Positions 38,100 to 50,401 of a stretch of 64,000 nt of DNA are shown piece after piece (position 1 is the stretch's first letter; every line of letters begins with the position of its first letter). Source of the DNA: Todiramphus chloris collaris (taxonomy: Eukaryota > Chordata > Aves > Coraciiformes > Alcedinidae); contig JANVCC010000018.1 of NCBI GenBank assembly GCA_025345505.1, positions 62,086,031-62,150,030 on the forward strand. The letters run 5' to 3'. The notes beneath the pieces are model-generated. The model made no database searches and had not been told where the DNA came from. It worked only from the letters and a program-made list of their open reading frames with translations. The translations under genes were made by a program, and so were the position numbers.

Positions 38100-38745
38100 G
38101 ATTTCTAGAGGGTGCTCTAAGAGTGAGGAGAAGGAAGAAAGAGAAGAGGCAGAGGGAACACCAAGGCAAGAGAAAGAAGGAAGAGGAGCAGATGCTCCCT
38201 ATGGGAGGATACATTCCCTGCAGCCCATGGATGACCCACACTGGAGCAGACAGATATTCCTGAAGGACTGCAGCCTGTGGGGAGCACACTTCAGGGTAGA
38301 TTTTTCCTGATGGGAACTGCAGCCCATGGGTGATTCACACTGGAGCAGAGGAAAAGTATGAGGAGGAAGGAGTAGCAGAGAGAAACCACTACACACTGTA
38401 TTTACCCACCTCCGACACCTTGCACCACTTGGGGTGGGTAGAAGAGTCTAGACTGAAGGAGTGACGTTGAACCTGGAAAAGGGGGGGAAGAAGGATGTTG
38501 TTTTAATGATATCTTTGTTCCTCTCTATCCAAATCTATTTTAATTGCCAATAACTTGCATTGATTTTCTCCAGCTGAGGCTATTTTGCCTGCAACAGTAA
38601 TTGTCAGCAATGTCCCTGTCTTTGTCCTGGCCCATGACCTTTCTTATACTATTTTCTCCCTCTGTCCTACTGCAGGGGGAGGGGAGAGAAGAGGGAGTGA
38701 GGAGCTGCTTGGCATTTGACTATTAGATGAGATTAATCCACCACA
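38100..38745 (+). mobile_element. Avian ERV-type LTR (probably ERVL-like, solo or truncated)
   Basis: Successive 'gcagcccatgg(a/g)tga' and 'cacactggagcag' units (38220-38346) and the downstream run 'ctattttaattgccaata', 'ctccagctgaggctatttt', 'gtaattgtcagcaatgt' and 'aatccaccaca' follow the order I know from avian ERVL-type LTRs. The 3' end near 38745 is fairly clear; the 5' end is approximate. I see no gag, pol or env coding sequence on either side, so it looks like a solo or heavily eroded LTR. The family name is from memory. Confidence 0.65.
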
Positions 38746-41700
38746 GTCGTCTTTTGGCACCTGTGGATTTCTCCTCTGTGGGAAGGGGTGGAAATGTGCT
38801 GCTTTTGCCTCATCCTTCCTCTGCCACCCAAAAGCATGACTGGCACACCCATAGACTGATCAGTAGTTCATATCTGGGATTTCCAGCAACATCTCAATCT
38901 GAGGCAGGAGCGTGTCCCCATAGGCAGGAATTGTCATCCTTGGCCTCCCTTAGAATTAGTCTGGGTCTAAGCATTAGAGGACAGCTCAGGACCTACACTC
39001 TCAGGGTCAGTGCTGACTAAGCTGTCCTGTTCAGGCTGGTGTTGTGAAGAGCTACTGCACAAAACACTGCACTGCACCCCACAGCCCTCCTTAACTGGGG
39101 TAGCCCAACTACCAGTGCACAGAATAACCAAGATTCCTTACATAGCCAGTAACCTTGTCAGGGTGGATTGTCCTGCCTCTTTAGCCTATCTGCATGAATT
39201 TGCCCATGAAAAGGCTGATTTGGTTTATAAAAATAATATTGCATCTTTAGTACGGATTATAGCAGAGTAAGAAGGTTATGTGTGGCCTTTTGTTACTGAA
39301 TACAGCCATCTAGTGGTTAATTCTTGTTTATTCCCTACAGTTTTCAAAAAAGAACAGTGCTGAGAAGTGAGACCAAGTGAACAAAGGTGCACAAGCAAGA
39401 AAATTCCCTTCCTCCTTGTTTAGAGCATAGGGTTACCCTTCAGATCTGACTTGAAGGGGCCACTTGGCCATTTCAACCTATGGCTACGGGTAGACTCTCT
39501 GAAAAGGAGTCATAGTAGGTCTGAGCACTGAATCCCCACCAGTACCAGATAGGTAACTGCTGACAAAAAGGGCAGCAGTTCTATTGCTTCTTGTATTCAT
39601 TCAGTGTTTATGTCATAACATATAAAAATCCCATACCCAAACACTTAACTGCCTGGTGTACTTTTGGTTCTCTTCATTTACATATAACAGGTTCCTTTCC
39701 TAAATAAAATATTTTGCTACTCATCTTCTAAACAAATCCTGGGCTATTTTGGCATTTCTATTTTGGGTCAGAGAAATGCTGATTCAAGAGTCTTAAAGAA
39801 ACACATGAAACAACAACAACAAAAATATGTATGTAACATGTTTGTTTCATATAAATTGGTTCACACATACTAAGCAGGTTGTGTGGCAATACTTACTATT
39901 CAGCTAATAGTCAAATAATAAAAAGGAGATGCAGAAGAAGCTGCAGAAACGTCTAACAATTGCTCTAATTCATATCACCAGCTGAATACTAGAAAAGCTT
40001 GCTGGTAAACCTGAGTTGCAGCTTCTATTGCCTGCTGAATTACTATCATAAGGTAATAGAATCCAACTAGCTTCCTATTCCTGTCGTATCCTCTGCTCAC
40101 CTTCCAAGAAAGTGCTATCTGACCCCTGGTCTGGGATGGGTGCCACCACACAACAACTTCTCTCCCCTGCACTCATGAAGTAGTTGCCCATGGATCACAC
40201 AGAGCATGGCAGTGCGAGGAGTAGGTTTATTGCAACAGGAGGAAAGAAAAAGCAGTTTTGGTCATTTAGACCCATCTGTGGGTCCCCCAGCACCATGCTT
40301 CCTATGTGCTGTGTGAGCTCTTTAGGGGCCTTGCACAGCTGTACCACCTCAGAGAAGTGCATGAAAGGAGGCAGTACTCCCCTCTCCAACTCTTAACAGC
40401 GCTTGATTTTACCAGGGTTGTGAATCACAGTCTAGCACTTAAATTGTGGTAAATAAAAGGAAAGACTACAATGCTCAGTGTCTGGTTTTGTATTCTCACA
40501 CCCATGCAGCTTGTTCTACCTCCTGCCCACAGAAGCAACCCAGCACTTTAATAAGAAATGTGTACAAATGAGCCACATCCTCTTTTGGCAGGTTATAGCC
40601 ACAACATGAACACAGACCCTTTGAGGCACACATTACTAACATGGGAAAACATATGAATTTACATGGGTTTGTGAGAAAAATGTAGAAATCATGGGCCAAA
40701 GAAAGCATTCCAGTTCACTGGTTTAACCTCCTTTACCACATCAGCAGTACATTTCATGAGTAGCCTTTATTTTGATCATAGCTGAGTGTGAATACTATTC
40801 TGCCTTGCAAGAAGGCAAAGGGGTGATCCTGCTGAGCTCCCCCTTCAAGCTCTCACACCCACAGGTCAGGCATGTTTCTGCCCCACGTAACCTCACAGCC
40901 CAGGGATTTGGGTGCCCGCAAGCCAAAGCCCAGGTTTTCAAGGCATGGTTGCATGACATTGCTGTAGCTTTAGTGATGACACTGCGATGAGCTATGAGAG
41001 AGTACTTAAGCTGAAGTCATACAAGATAAGGGAAGCAAAAGCAAAGACAGAAGTAAAGTTGTTGATGCAGGATTAGCTTCTGACAAGTGGACTCAAGAGA
41101 CAAGTACTGTTTTCATGTAAGAAATAAAGCAGAGAGTCAAAGTGGCTTAAGACTAAATGTCTAGCTGTTCCAAGGACTGATGCTAGCTGATGGCTTCCCC
41201 TTGGTGCTGAGAGCTGCCAAGCCAGCAGGGACACATAGCATGCCTGCATGCCAAAATGCAGTTTGGTAACACATTAGTCCCAGCTATCTTCTCTGTGTTT
41301 TAGTCAATAGATTATTGCTGTATACCCATAAAGGTCTGCAAGGATATGCACAACTTTCACACACAACAAGAGATGCATGAGCAAAAGCAAACCAGTGGAG
41401 AGATGGTTACAAATCATAGTGTACTGAGAGCATCCTACTATGGACATAATACTGATGCCGGGTGCTGATAACTTCAGGATTTCCATGAAGAAGAGAGGGT
41501 TTAGGGCCCTTCTGTCACAAGTTCTTTTATTTTAGTGTTATTTAATGTTACTGAGGTCTGCAGTGTTATAGGCCTCTCCAGTTGCTGACTCTTCAGAGCT
41601 GTGTGTGTATTCTGGACTCCAAAACAGTTATACACCAAAGCAGCCGGTGGGGCCACAGCCCACAGCTCCTCAGGGGACAGGGTTCAGCTGTGTTGGTCTT

Positions 41701-42329
41701 GCTGGGTTTCTACCCATCAGGCCAAGCCTTTCCCCTGCTGCCAGCCTGCGGCACCTTTCCTCCTCTTTAGACAGAGGTCACGAATCCATCCATCTCTACC
41801 CATCTGGGGAAGACCTAGTATCAAAGATACTTCTAGGAGCCTGTCCCAGGTTTCATACGGGTGTTTTTGGCTGCATAGCATGTCACAGTTAAAGAAGGCA
41901 TCTTCCAAGCTGTGCCAGGCAGGAAGGTGCCCTAAAGCTATTGCCTGTTTGCTGCTAATTCTTCTCTTAGGAAGCTGAAGAGTGTGAAGTTGGGCTTGCT
42001 GATAGCCATTCCGGAGCACAGTGGATGCCACAAAGGAGGATTGCTCCAGCTACACACGTTGGACCGCTGGCATGGGAGCATCTTCTGAACCAGGCACATG
42101 GAGGCTGACTGCTGCTGGGCCACAGACAGCTACCAGACACCCCGGCTACCCACGGGCTCTACATCAGGAGTTTCCTGACCTGTCCTCTCTTCTGGTTTAA
42201 TGCTTCATGGAAATTTAAAAGCTCTGTTGACTTCCTTACTGCCATGAGAAATCCCCAGCCTGGGACAAGCTCTTAACTGACTGTCCAAAGCGAAAAGGTA
42301 CCCATCAGCCCTTCTTCTCTATTTGCCTT
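38746..42329. other. Intergenic, no gene seen
   Basis: Unique-looking sequence up to the CpG island. Overlapping frames at 41582-42123 on both strands have no recognisable domain. A GGGGATTTCT near-kB motif (minus strand) lies at 42247-42256, just before the island. Confidence 0.55.
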
Positions 42330-42650
42330 GTTTTTGAGACAGCCCCGGCCCGGCCCGGCCCTGCCCGCCTACGGGGAACGCTGGTGCCGACGCCGGTGCC
42401 TTGTCCCGGCCGCCTCCCCGGGTCCTGCGGCCCGGCAGCGCCGTCGGTCGCCGCCGGGGGGCGGGCACGGGCAGGGCTGCCGCGGAGGAAGGGAAGGGGG
42501 GGNNNNNNNNNNGGGGGGGCGGTCCCGGCAGAGGCCGGGGCGGGTAAGGAGAGTCCCGGCGGAGGCGAGCAGCAGCAGCTCGAGAAGCAGTTTCAGTCTG
42601 GGCTGGGTGCCTGCAGGAAAATGCTGCTCCGTCCTCATTGGAGAGAGAGG
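42330..42650. promoter_or_regulatory. Isolated CpG island, possible promoter of an unannotated transcript
   Basis: A sharply bounded, very G+C- and CpG-rich block in AT-rich surroundings, 26 kb beyond TNFAIP3. A donor-like CGG|GTAAGG follows 42543 on the plus strand. The frames crossing the island are low-complexity Pro/Arg/Gly translations with no known domain, and they do not resemble PERP, the next gene downstream in mammals. Direction of transcription, if any, is unknown. Confidence 0.6.
42503..42512. other. Assembly gap (10 N)
   Basis: Ten N flanked by G-runs on both sides, inside the CpG island. The true length is unknown. Any open frame reading through it is an artefact. Confidence 0.99.
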
Positions 42651-45600
42651 TAGACACTGTTCTCGGCAGTAAAAAAAGCCCTGGGTCAGAGTACAGTGGC
42701 GATTTAGGCAGGGAGGTGACACGTAGTAGCTTTTGGGGAGCGGTGACCATTGGCTTCAGATGGAGTCTCGCTGGGAAAGTCAATGTTTAGCTGTTTTATC
42801 TATCACAGAGAACGAAGTGGAGCTCCCAGTTCCAGGTGGATGCAAATAGCGAGGACGAGCTTTGGGCCTGCCAGGGTCTCTGTGGACCAATAAACTCTGC
42901 TCTCCAGAGAGCCACTAGCTCCAGGCTCCTGCCTGGCAGGAAATGGAGTCAGGCTTGTGCCTTTGCCCTTCTGGGCCACAGAAACATTTTCCCCCAGGGT
43001 CTGCCCAGCCCAGCCCTTCGTTCTGGATGGCAGCTTTCTTGTGTCTGCAAGTAAAGGTTTGCTGGCTGTCACGCACTGGCCAGGGTGTCGAATCCTAGGT
43101 CTTGCAAGAGGAAAAAAATTGTCATGTCTCTGCTATGGCACCATTTAGTATCAAAGACATCTGGTCAGCTCAGGCATCTTCTGAATTTTATGTGCAGTCG
43201 CTCCTGATATTTTTAGTCCCTGAGATCTCACTCTTTCAGCAGAAGCACCCTGTTTTCATCACCTATAAAGAAACAGGCACAAAACAAGAGTAATTATCTC
43301 ACATTGAAAAAAAATCATGTCATTTTGTACGGCAAATTCTCCCATGATATCAGCCAGAATTCAGCAACTATTTCAGCAAAGGCTGGAAGTAGCACTTGCT
43401 GCAGGCTGTGACACCTTCAAAAAGCAACTTACCCCCTGAGTGCCTCACTGCGACAATCTGAGGTCACCATGTGCATGTCAGCGTGCACATAAGTTTGCAG
43501 CCTTTCAGTAGATTTACACCTGCAGCTTCCTTATAAATGACCCGTGTGCTTTTTGCATGACAACTAAAATCGAGGACTCTGAACTGGAAGCCCAAAGTTA
43601 CTATTCTTCTAGCAAATGTAATAATCAGAATTAAGGCAGGCAAGGACACTCTCTTAAAGCAAACATGGGGAAAAAAAAAAATTTCCTTGCATGGGAAAAA
43701 ATAATTCAAATTACTTTGGTGAATGACTGATTTTACTCTATTAGGGAGTCCATGGTCTTTCAGGCATTGTAAACCTTTAGGGAGACTCAATCATATGTTT
43801 CTTAAAATAAAGGAAATAATCCAGATTTGTTGCCAAATCCCAAGATGGGTGTCCTCATGCAGCCTACTGGAAGTTTTCGTGCAGGTTCAACCACTGTTGC
43901 TGTTGCTACTAATGCAACATGTAGGTACTTTCCAAGTAGTTCTCCACTGCTGTAATATGCAATAAACCATCTCCTTTACTAGGACCTGGGCAGTGTGGAG
44001 AAATGAGAAATAAATTACTGTGCAGAGTGGTGATACTGGATTCTTTTTGAAAGAAAGGTCATACAACTGGATGCATTTCTGCAAGTCTTTTTCCAAGAGA
44101 TGTTTAGGTACAAAATTAATCCCCACTGCCAAATGCAGGCCAGCTTGTTCTTTCCTGGAGTCTGGCCTAACTCCAGCTTTAGGGCAGTGAAGTGTGACTG
44201 ACAGAAAAGGCAGATAAGGAAACAGTATTTCAGCACAGAGCTGCAACTTTTAATCATAATCCTTTGATCCTGTTCCCCCTCCCTCCCAGGGCCAACACAA
44301 CGTGCTGCGAATAAGGCTCCAACAAAAGGAGGCAGAAACTAACCTCAAATTGTTCAGCAGCTTTATCATTTCTCCAGCACATGAACATGCCTAACCAATT
44401 TGAGGAGACGCAGCTTCCATCACGGATATAATCATGGGTAATTCCCTCAGTGCAGAGGAGTTGGAGATTAGGAGTCGGAGAGTTACACATAATTTCTTCT
44501 TTTCTGTGCACAGGGGAAGGCAGGATGGGCAGATCGGCAGGCACTTCACAGTTGAAACCGCCCTGATTTGGGTGGAGCTGCCTTCACATGTCTCCAGCTG
44601 ACGGTTTCATCCTGTCACTAGGCCAAAGGAAGAATTAAACTGCCTGGAGTTGCTACAATTAGATATTAATCTCTGCCTTGCTGCTGATTAACTCCTTAAT
44701 GCCACACTGCCTCCCAAACAATTTGTTACTCAGCTGTGAACATGGATTTCTAACAGCTTACTGCCCCTCCTGCAAGCACACAAGAAGTGACTCTTCTTCC
44801 CAAATCGGTGGCTTTTGTTGTGGACTTGGCATAAATGTTGCCATATCCTTGCCCCAGGAGTAGGACAGAGCTGGCCAGGGCAGAGGCAGCAGTTGGAGAG
44901 GAAGCCTGCTCCAGGAGAAAGGATGCATCCAAAAAAGATGAAGATCTCTGTCACAGTTCTTAAAGCGCTTTTAGAAGAAAGATGGTGCCTGCCAGCATAC
45001 TGACAGCATTTGTTCACATTTCCTTTGTGCCTTCAGGGGGTCTGAAGCTGATTCCTTATAATCAAAATGTGGTTATAATGTGGTTTGGCTTTTCAGTAGC
45101 TGTACAGGAGCCAGAATGTATCTGTACAAACTAAAATTATATGGTTAGACATGATAAATGTTGGTCTTGAATTGGCTGGAAAGGAATCACTTAGCTAATG
45201 ATTTTATCCCTAACTCAGGGGGATCCATGTCAAGTATTTTTGCTCATTATTCTAATGTCTATAATTTCACAGCCTTTCAGTGTATTAATGCCTGCAATTC
45301 ACTAATAAATATTCTCCTTCCCTCAATATTAGGCAGAAAGATCGAGATCTTGAAAAGACATAGGTATATTGTCAGAATGAAGTGCATAGGTTCAGATCAG
45401 CAAACCCCAGTTTGGCTGCTATCTATTTGTGAAGGTTTCTACATACCACAAGTGCCTTGCCTTTTGACAGGCACTAGCAGGTAAAGCAGTCATAAGGCCA
45501 TGAGAGCCCTAGGTTCTTCTGCTTCCCATAAAAACATGGCTATAGCCCCTTCTGTCACACTAAGTCTCATGGCTTCACAACTCACTGGCCTACAGAGTAG

Positions 45601-45955
45601 CACAGTTCTTCAACACGGTGATGAAGGTGCTCACATGACAGAGAAGGAAGACATGGGGAACTGGATTATAGCCACCTCTGTCCACAAACATGAACACACA
45701 TAAATATTCATGACTATGTAACAGTTCTTAAATGTATAACTAGTATCTTGAGAAAAGGCAGAATCTTAGGTCTTCCCTCAGGTAAGGTGTGCTAATCTCA
45801 GCTCAGGGCAGGGGTCCCTTCCATCTCTTTGCTTTCCTCTTTTACTTGCCTTTTCCTTTGCAGAGTCCCCACCTCAGGAGGCAAAGTGAGTGCCACCTGG
45901 CAGAGAGGGGCAGTGGAGGCTCCACAATTTCATCTAGCCCAGGCAGCAGGGGCAA
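42651..45955. other. Intergenic, possibly regulatory
   Basis: No gene recognised. The segments at about 43190-43640 and 44380-44560 are non-repetitive, of balanced composition and keep scattered CpGs, which could mean conserved non-coding elements. That is an impression only. Confidence 0.4.
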
Positions 45956-46142
45956 TTATAGAATCACAGAATCACAGAATGTTCAGGGTTGTAAACGACC
46001 TTGAAAGATCATCTAGTCCAACCCCCCTGCCAGAGCAGGATCATCTAGATTAGGCCACACAGGAACGTGTCCAGGTGGGTTTTGAATGTCTCCAGAGAAG
46101 GACACTTCACAACCTCCCTGGGCAGCCTGCTCCGGTGTTGGA
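45956..46142 (-). mobile_element. CR1 LINE 3'-end fragment
   Basis: ATAGAATCACAGAATCACAG with a doubled terminal octamer is followed by 'gaaagatcatctagtccaac', 'gtccaggtgggttttgaatg' and 'cctccctgggcagcctg', the reverse complement of a CR1 3' end. It is about 187 bp and relatively well preserved. Confidence 0.9.
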
Positions 46143-47982
46143 GCCAGCAGCATGTCTCCTAGCTGAATGGGTAGATGTAAAGGGGTTACCAGCTCCCTTA
46201 GTGTCAGAATTACCACTGCTTATTTTAGGAAGCCCTTGGTGTCTGTGTTAATGGAGATGTTAAATTACAGGTCACACATGCAGGAAAATTCACTTGTCAT
46301 CCCTGAAGAGCATCTAACACTCCAACTAAGATATTTTTTAGGAACTGCTCTTGCCTTCAAAAATTTCTTATCTTGCATGCTTAAAAGCACAGCTATTCTT
46401 TCTGATTTATCCAAAGTGACTGCCAAGGCAACACAGGGCATGCATGTCAGGCAAAACAATAAACTTTTCTTTGTCCAGGTCTCCTGAGGCCTAGGCTGGC
46501 TGGCTGACTATACCTCTCTCCTGATAATTTTCTAAGGACAAAAGAATATGTGTTTCAAGATCATGACACATCTCGCTGAAGGTTGTGCTGTGTATTTGGA
46601 ATGGTGCTGCACTGTAGTCAAGAAGCATCAGGTACTGAGGAGCAAGCACAGGGAGCACCTCATCATACGCATGCCTGGAAAGGAGCTTGACTGCACTAAG
46701 GAGCTAAGTCTCTTCAGATTGTGCTTTCTTCTAGACAAAGCATTTTGATTTTACTTTTGTTATTTCACCTTAGTGACATGGAATTACATAAGCCACTTTT
46801 TTTTTCCTCCAGTAATTAGTGCAGCCAGCTCTCCTATTGAGCTCGATACACTGCCAGCACCTAATGCCACTCTGCTTATTAGCAGCACCAGCCTGGTCAC
46901 ATTGTTTTTTGTGTGTTTGTTCCCTTACAGGTCACTCTTCCCCACACACTCACATTACAGCAAGTTCTGCATCAGCAAGTTTGGAGGATTGAACCTTCCC
47001 TTCTCTAATATGATGAATAAAAGTGGGTTGTTGAATGGCTTCATACTTCCCCTACCCCCAAGATCTTAATAACTCTGAATGTGCAGACAGTGTCATTATG
47101 GTGAGTGATAAAGCAGGGAAACGATGCTCTCACCTGTTGAAAATGTGCCAACCTTGTAAACAATGTGGACACATGCCCACCAAGTGGCGTATGATGACAA
47201 TACTTGGCCCGTCCATGAAATGATTCACTGTCAACAACTTGAAACCAGAACTGAGAAACTGAGTTTTGGTTTCAGTCTGAGGGTCTAGAACTTTTGAGCA
47301 TGATCCCACACTGGAAAATGTGTCATCGAATATATGGATGAGGAGATTATATATATTCCTCACAATAGCTCTGTTTGAAGTTTTCAGTCCTGTGGGAACT
47401 TTCAGCCTTCTTGCTCACCATATTTACATCCTAAACATCCTTCATCATGGGACCTGCAACCTGATGAACCTGCAACCTGCCACAGACTGGCAGACAGAAA
47501 AAAACATCTGCTATCACAGGAGACAGAGAAGCCAACACTGTCACTACAATGTTTCCTCCATCTCTTCCTATATAGAGGAAGAAGTTATATTGTTTACATA
47601 CAAGGAAACAATTCTGTCTTACAGAGCTATGACATCTGAAAAATTTAGTAGATTTACTCCTCAAGTTCAAACTCATCATACCATTGAGTCTTCTAGGTCC
47701 CTTATTAAAATCTCTGTGTGAGCTTCTTTGGGGCATATATCCATGGGAAAAGGGTAAAACTTTATATTAGAGCAGGTGAATGTAAGCTTCCAAGACAGTT
47801 TGAGTGTAGGTGGCCCTTGTTTAATATAAACATGGTCTACATAAATTGTCTCAATGCAGGTGGATTTCTCAAACGATCTGAAGAGAAATGGGAGCTCAAT
47901 TGTCATAAAAATTAATAAAAATGGGAATAATTTACAAATCTCTATTTAAAAATCCATCTTTTCTCACTTATTTTTAAATATA
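46143..47982. other. Intergenic, no gene seen
   Basis: Opposed short frames (for example 47320-47721 plus and 47431-47736 minus) without recognisable domains. No repeat identified. Confidence 0.55.
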
Positions 47983-48912
47983 TCACAGAAACACAGAATG
48001 CATTGGGTTGGAAGGGACTTTTAAAGGTCATCTAGTCCAAATCCCCTGCAGTAAGCAGGAACATCTTTAACCACATCAGGTTGCTCAGAGCCCCATCAAG
48101 CCTGACCTTGAATGTCTCCAGGGATGGGGCCTCCACCTTCCCCCTGGACAACCTGTTCCAGTGTTCCACTACCCTCATAGTAAAGAACTTTTTCCAAACA
48201 CCCAATCTAAGTCTACTCTTCTCTAGTTTAAAACCATTGCACCTCACCCTATTGCTAATGTCCTTGTAAACAGTCCCTCCACAGCCTTCTTGTAGGCCCC
48301 CTTCAAATACTGGAAGGCCTCTATAAGGTCTCCCCAGAGTCTTCTCTTCTCCAGACTGAACAACCCCAACTTTATTAGCCTGTCTTCATAGGACAGGTGT
48401 TCCAGCCCTCCGATCATTTTTGTGCTCTCCTATGGACACTCTCCATCAGGTCCATGTCAGTTGTGTGGAGGGCTCCAGAGATGGACACAGTACTCCAGGT
48501 GAGGTCTCACCAGAGCAGAGTAGAGTGGCAGAATCACCTCTCTTGATCTGCTGGCCACACATCTTTTGATGCAGAGCAGGATGCAATTGGCTTTCTGGAC
48601 TGCAAGTACACATTGCTGGCTCCCATACAGCTTTTTGTCTACCAGTACCCCCAAGTCCTTTTCTGCAGGGCTGTTCTCTATCACATCACTCCCAGCCTGT
48701 ATTGATAACAAGAATTTCCCCAAGCCAGGTGCAAGACCTTGTACTTGGTCTTGTTGAAACTCATGAGGTTCACCCAGGACCATTTCTCCAGCTTGTCCAG
48801 GTCCCTCTGGTATATTGACTGCACCACTCATCTTAATGTAATCTGCAAACTTGCTGAGGGTGCACTTGATCCTGCTGTCTATATCGTTGATGAAGATGTT
48901 AAATAGCACTTT
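47983..48912 (-). mobile_element. CR1 LINE with decayed reverse transcriptase (ORF2) end
   Basis: The longest CR1 copy in the window (about 930 bp). The plus strand starts with the reversed 3' end (ATCACAGAAACACAGAATG). On the minus strand, 48909 to 48457 stays open and reads like the C-terminal part of CR1 ORF2: LFNIFINDID, LSKFAD, SPAEKDLGVLVD, SRSREVILPLYSALVRPHLEY. The catalytic (Y/F)ADD motif reads FADY, and the middle part looks scrambled, so it is inactive. It is 5'-truncated, as most CR1 copies are. Confidence 0.95.
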
Positions 48913-49675
48913 AAAATCTTTTCTTCTGTTATGTCAAGTGGTAAATTAGATCAGTTCCAAAATAAACAAATGAACAAGAGACATACAAATATCTCTGAGA
49001 TTGAATTTCAGATTTATCCATGTGAAATTGCTGTGCTTTCACTTCAAATTCTTGAACCAACATTGTTTTGATTTAATGCCAAAGGGGACATGAGGCAGCT
49101 TGATAATGACTGGCTACTGTAAAATTCTTAGAAACTTTCAAGATTTACAATTAAATTCAGCAGTTGCTGGGGGTGTTAAAAAGGCTCCCTACTATCATCA
49201 GACCCTCTGTACTGATGTCGACAGCTCTTCCTTCCAAAAAATACCCAAAAGGTTTAACTAACCGAGGGCATATGCTTATAGTTTGACAGGTAATCCTTAG
49301 CAGGGATTAAAACCTCCTTACCACAAAAACTAAGTCTCTAGAAATGAAATAAAGACATGTCAATGTAGATACTAATAACACAGAAAGCTAAGGTTGCTTT
49401 CTAAGTCAAACAATATACCTTTAAAAATCAGTCAGCCACCACATCAAAAACTAAGTTGTGGTCAGCAACGGAGTTTTACATGGGAGGACCCACGGATAGA
49501 TTTTTAAAGTTGTTATAGCCTTGTATAACAAATAATTATTTGTCCTACGTAATAAGTAATCTATTATTTGTAAAATGGTGTTAAAAGATTGAAGTCCTCC
49601 CTCCTCACCACAGACAGAGTAAGGCCCAAGATGCTTTCATGGTTAGAACAAGCAAACCAAGATGTATAAAATACT

Positions 49676-49827
49676 GAGTGAAATAGCTAAAGCAGATCAT
49701 CAGTACCTCAAGGTTTATTTTAGAAGCTACTGTTCTGGCTGTTGTATTCAAGAGTGAAATAGCTAAAGCAGATCATCAGTACCTCAAGGTTTATTTTAGA
49801 AGCTACTGTTCTGGCTGTTGTATTCAA
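49676..49827 (+). repeat. Exact 76-bp tandem duplication
   Basis: Bases 49676-49751 and 49752-49827 read the same, beginning GAGTGAAATAGC and ending GTTGTATTCAA, with no mismatch that I can find. It is either a very recent duplication or an assembly artefact. Confidence 0.95.
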
Positions 49828-50387
49828 TCTGAGAAAGCAGACTGCCTTTTCTAGATGACTTTGGAAAGGGTAAGATCTTTGAAATCCTTGTGCTATTTCA
49901 AGAGAGCCATTGAAGGTCCTCACACTTTTCTACCTGGGAAATGAACTTGCCTAGTACAAGAAGATTAACAAATATGAATCCTTTGTGCCTTGCGGTTAAG
50001 ACCCTCAGCCATCCACAGTGGATTATTGTTTACTTGGATATGCTTAGGATAAAGCTCAAAGAACTTCAGGTCATGATAAGCTGCAGATGAACTTGTGACG
50101 GTTTTCCTGGTGAAAAGGCATTGCTCCTAAACACTATATTTGACTATTTTGTGCCACAAAAGAAAAGTCTACACAAAGTGGAATAGGTGTGAAGCTATTG
50201 TATTAGAGCTGCAAAAGGTTTACTTGTTTTGCCTGTTTAATAACAAATTTGCACATGAAGGTTGTTTGTACCAATACCAGGCAGTAACAATGCCAATAAG
50301 CACTGGTAGCCTTTCTGAATGCTGCAATTAATTCTTCCTCTTGTGTTCACTGTCTCCTACTTACTGCAATATGCATGGCAGAATGGA

Positions 50388-50401
50388 GGGGGGGGGGGGG
50401 G
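50388..50401 (+). repeat. G14 homopolymer
   Basis: Fourteen consecutive G followed by a TTGG/TTTTGG stretch. Length is likely polymorphic or miscounted, and it can form a G-quadruplex in principle. Confidence 0.95.

Noticed and set aside
42319-42783. Open frames of up to 154 codons across the 42.4-kb CpG island
   Set aside because: They read through ten N and consist of low-complexity Pro/Arg/Gly translation of GC-rich DNA. No known domain, including none of PERP.
48457-48909. 150-codon minus-strand frame as a host gene
   Set aside because: The translation is the C-terminal part of CR1 reverse transcriptase and the flanks are CR1 3' end. It is a mobile-element remnant.
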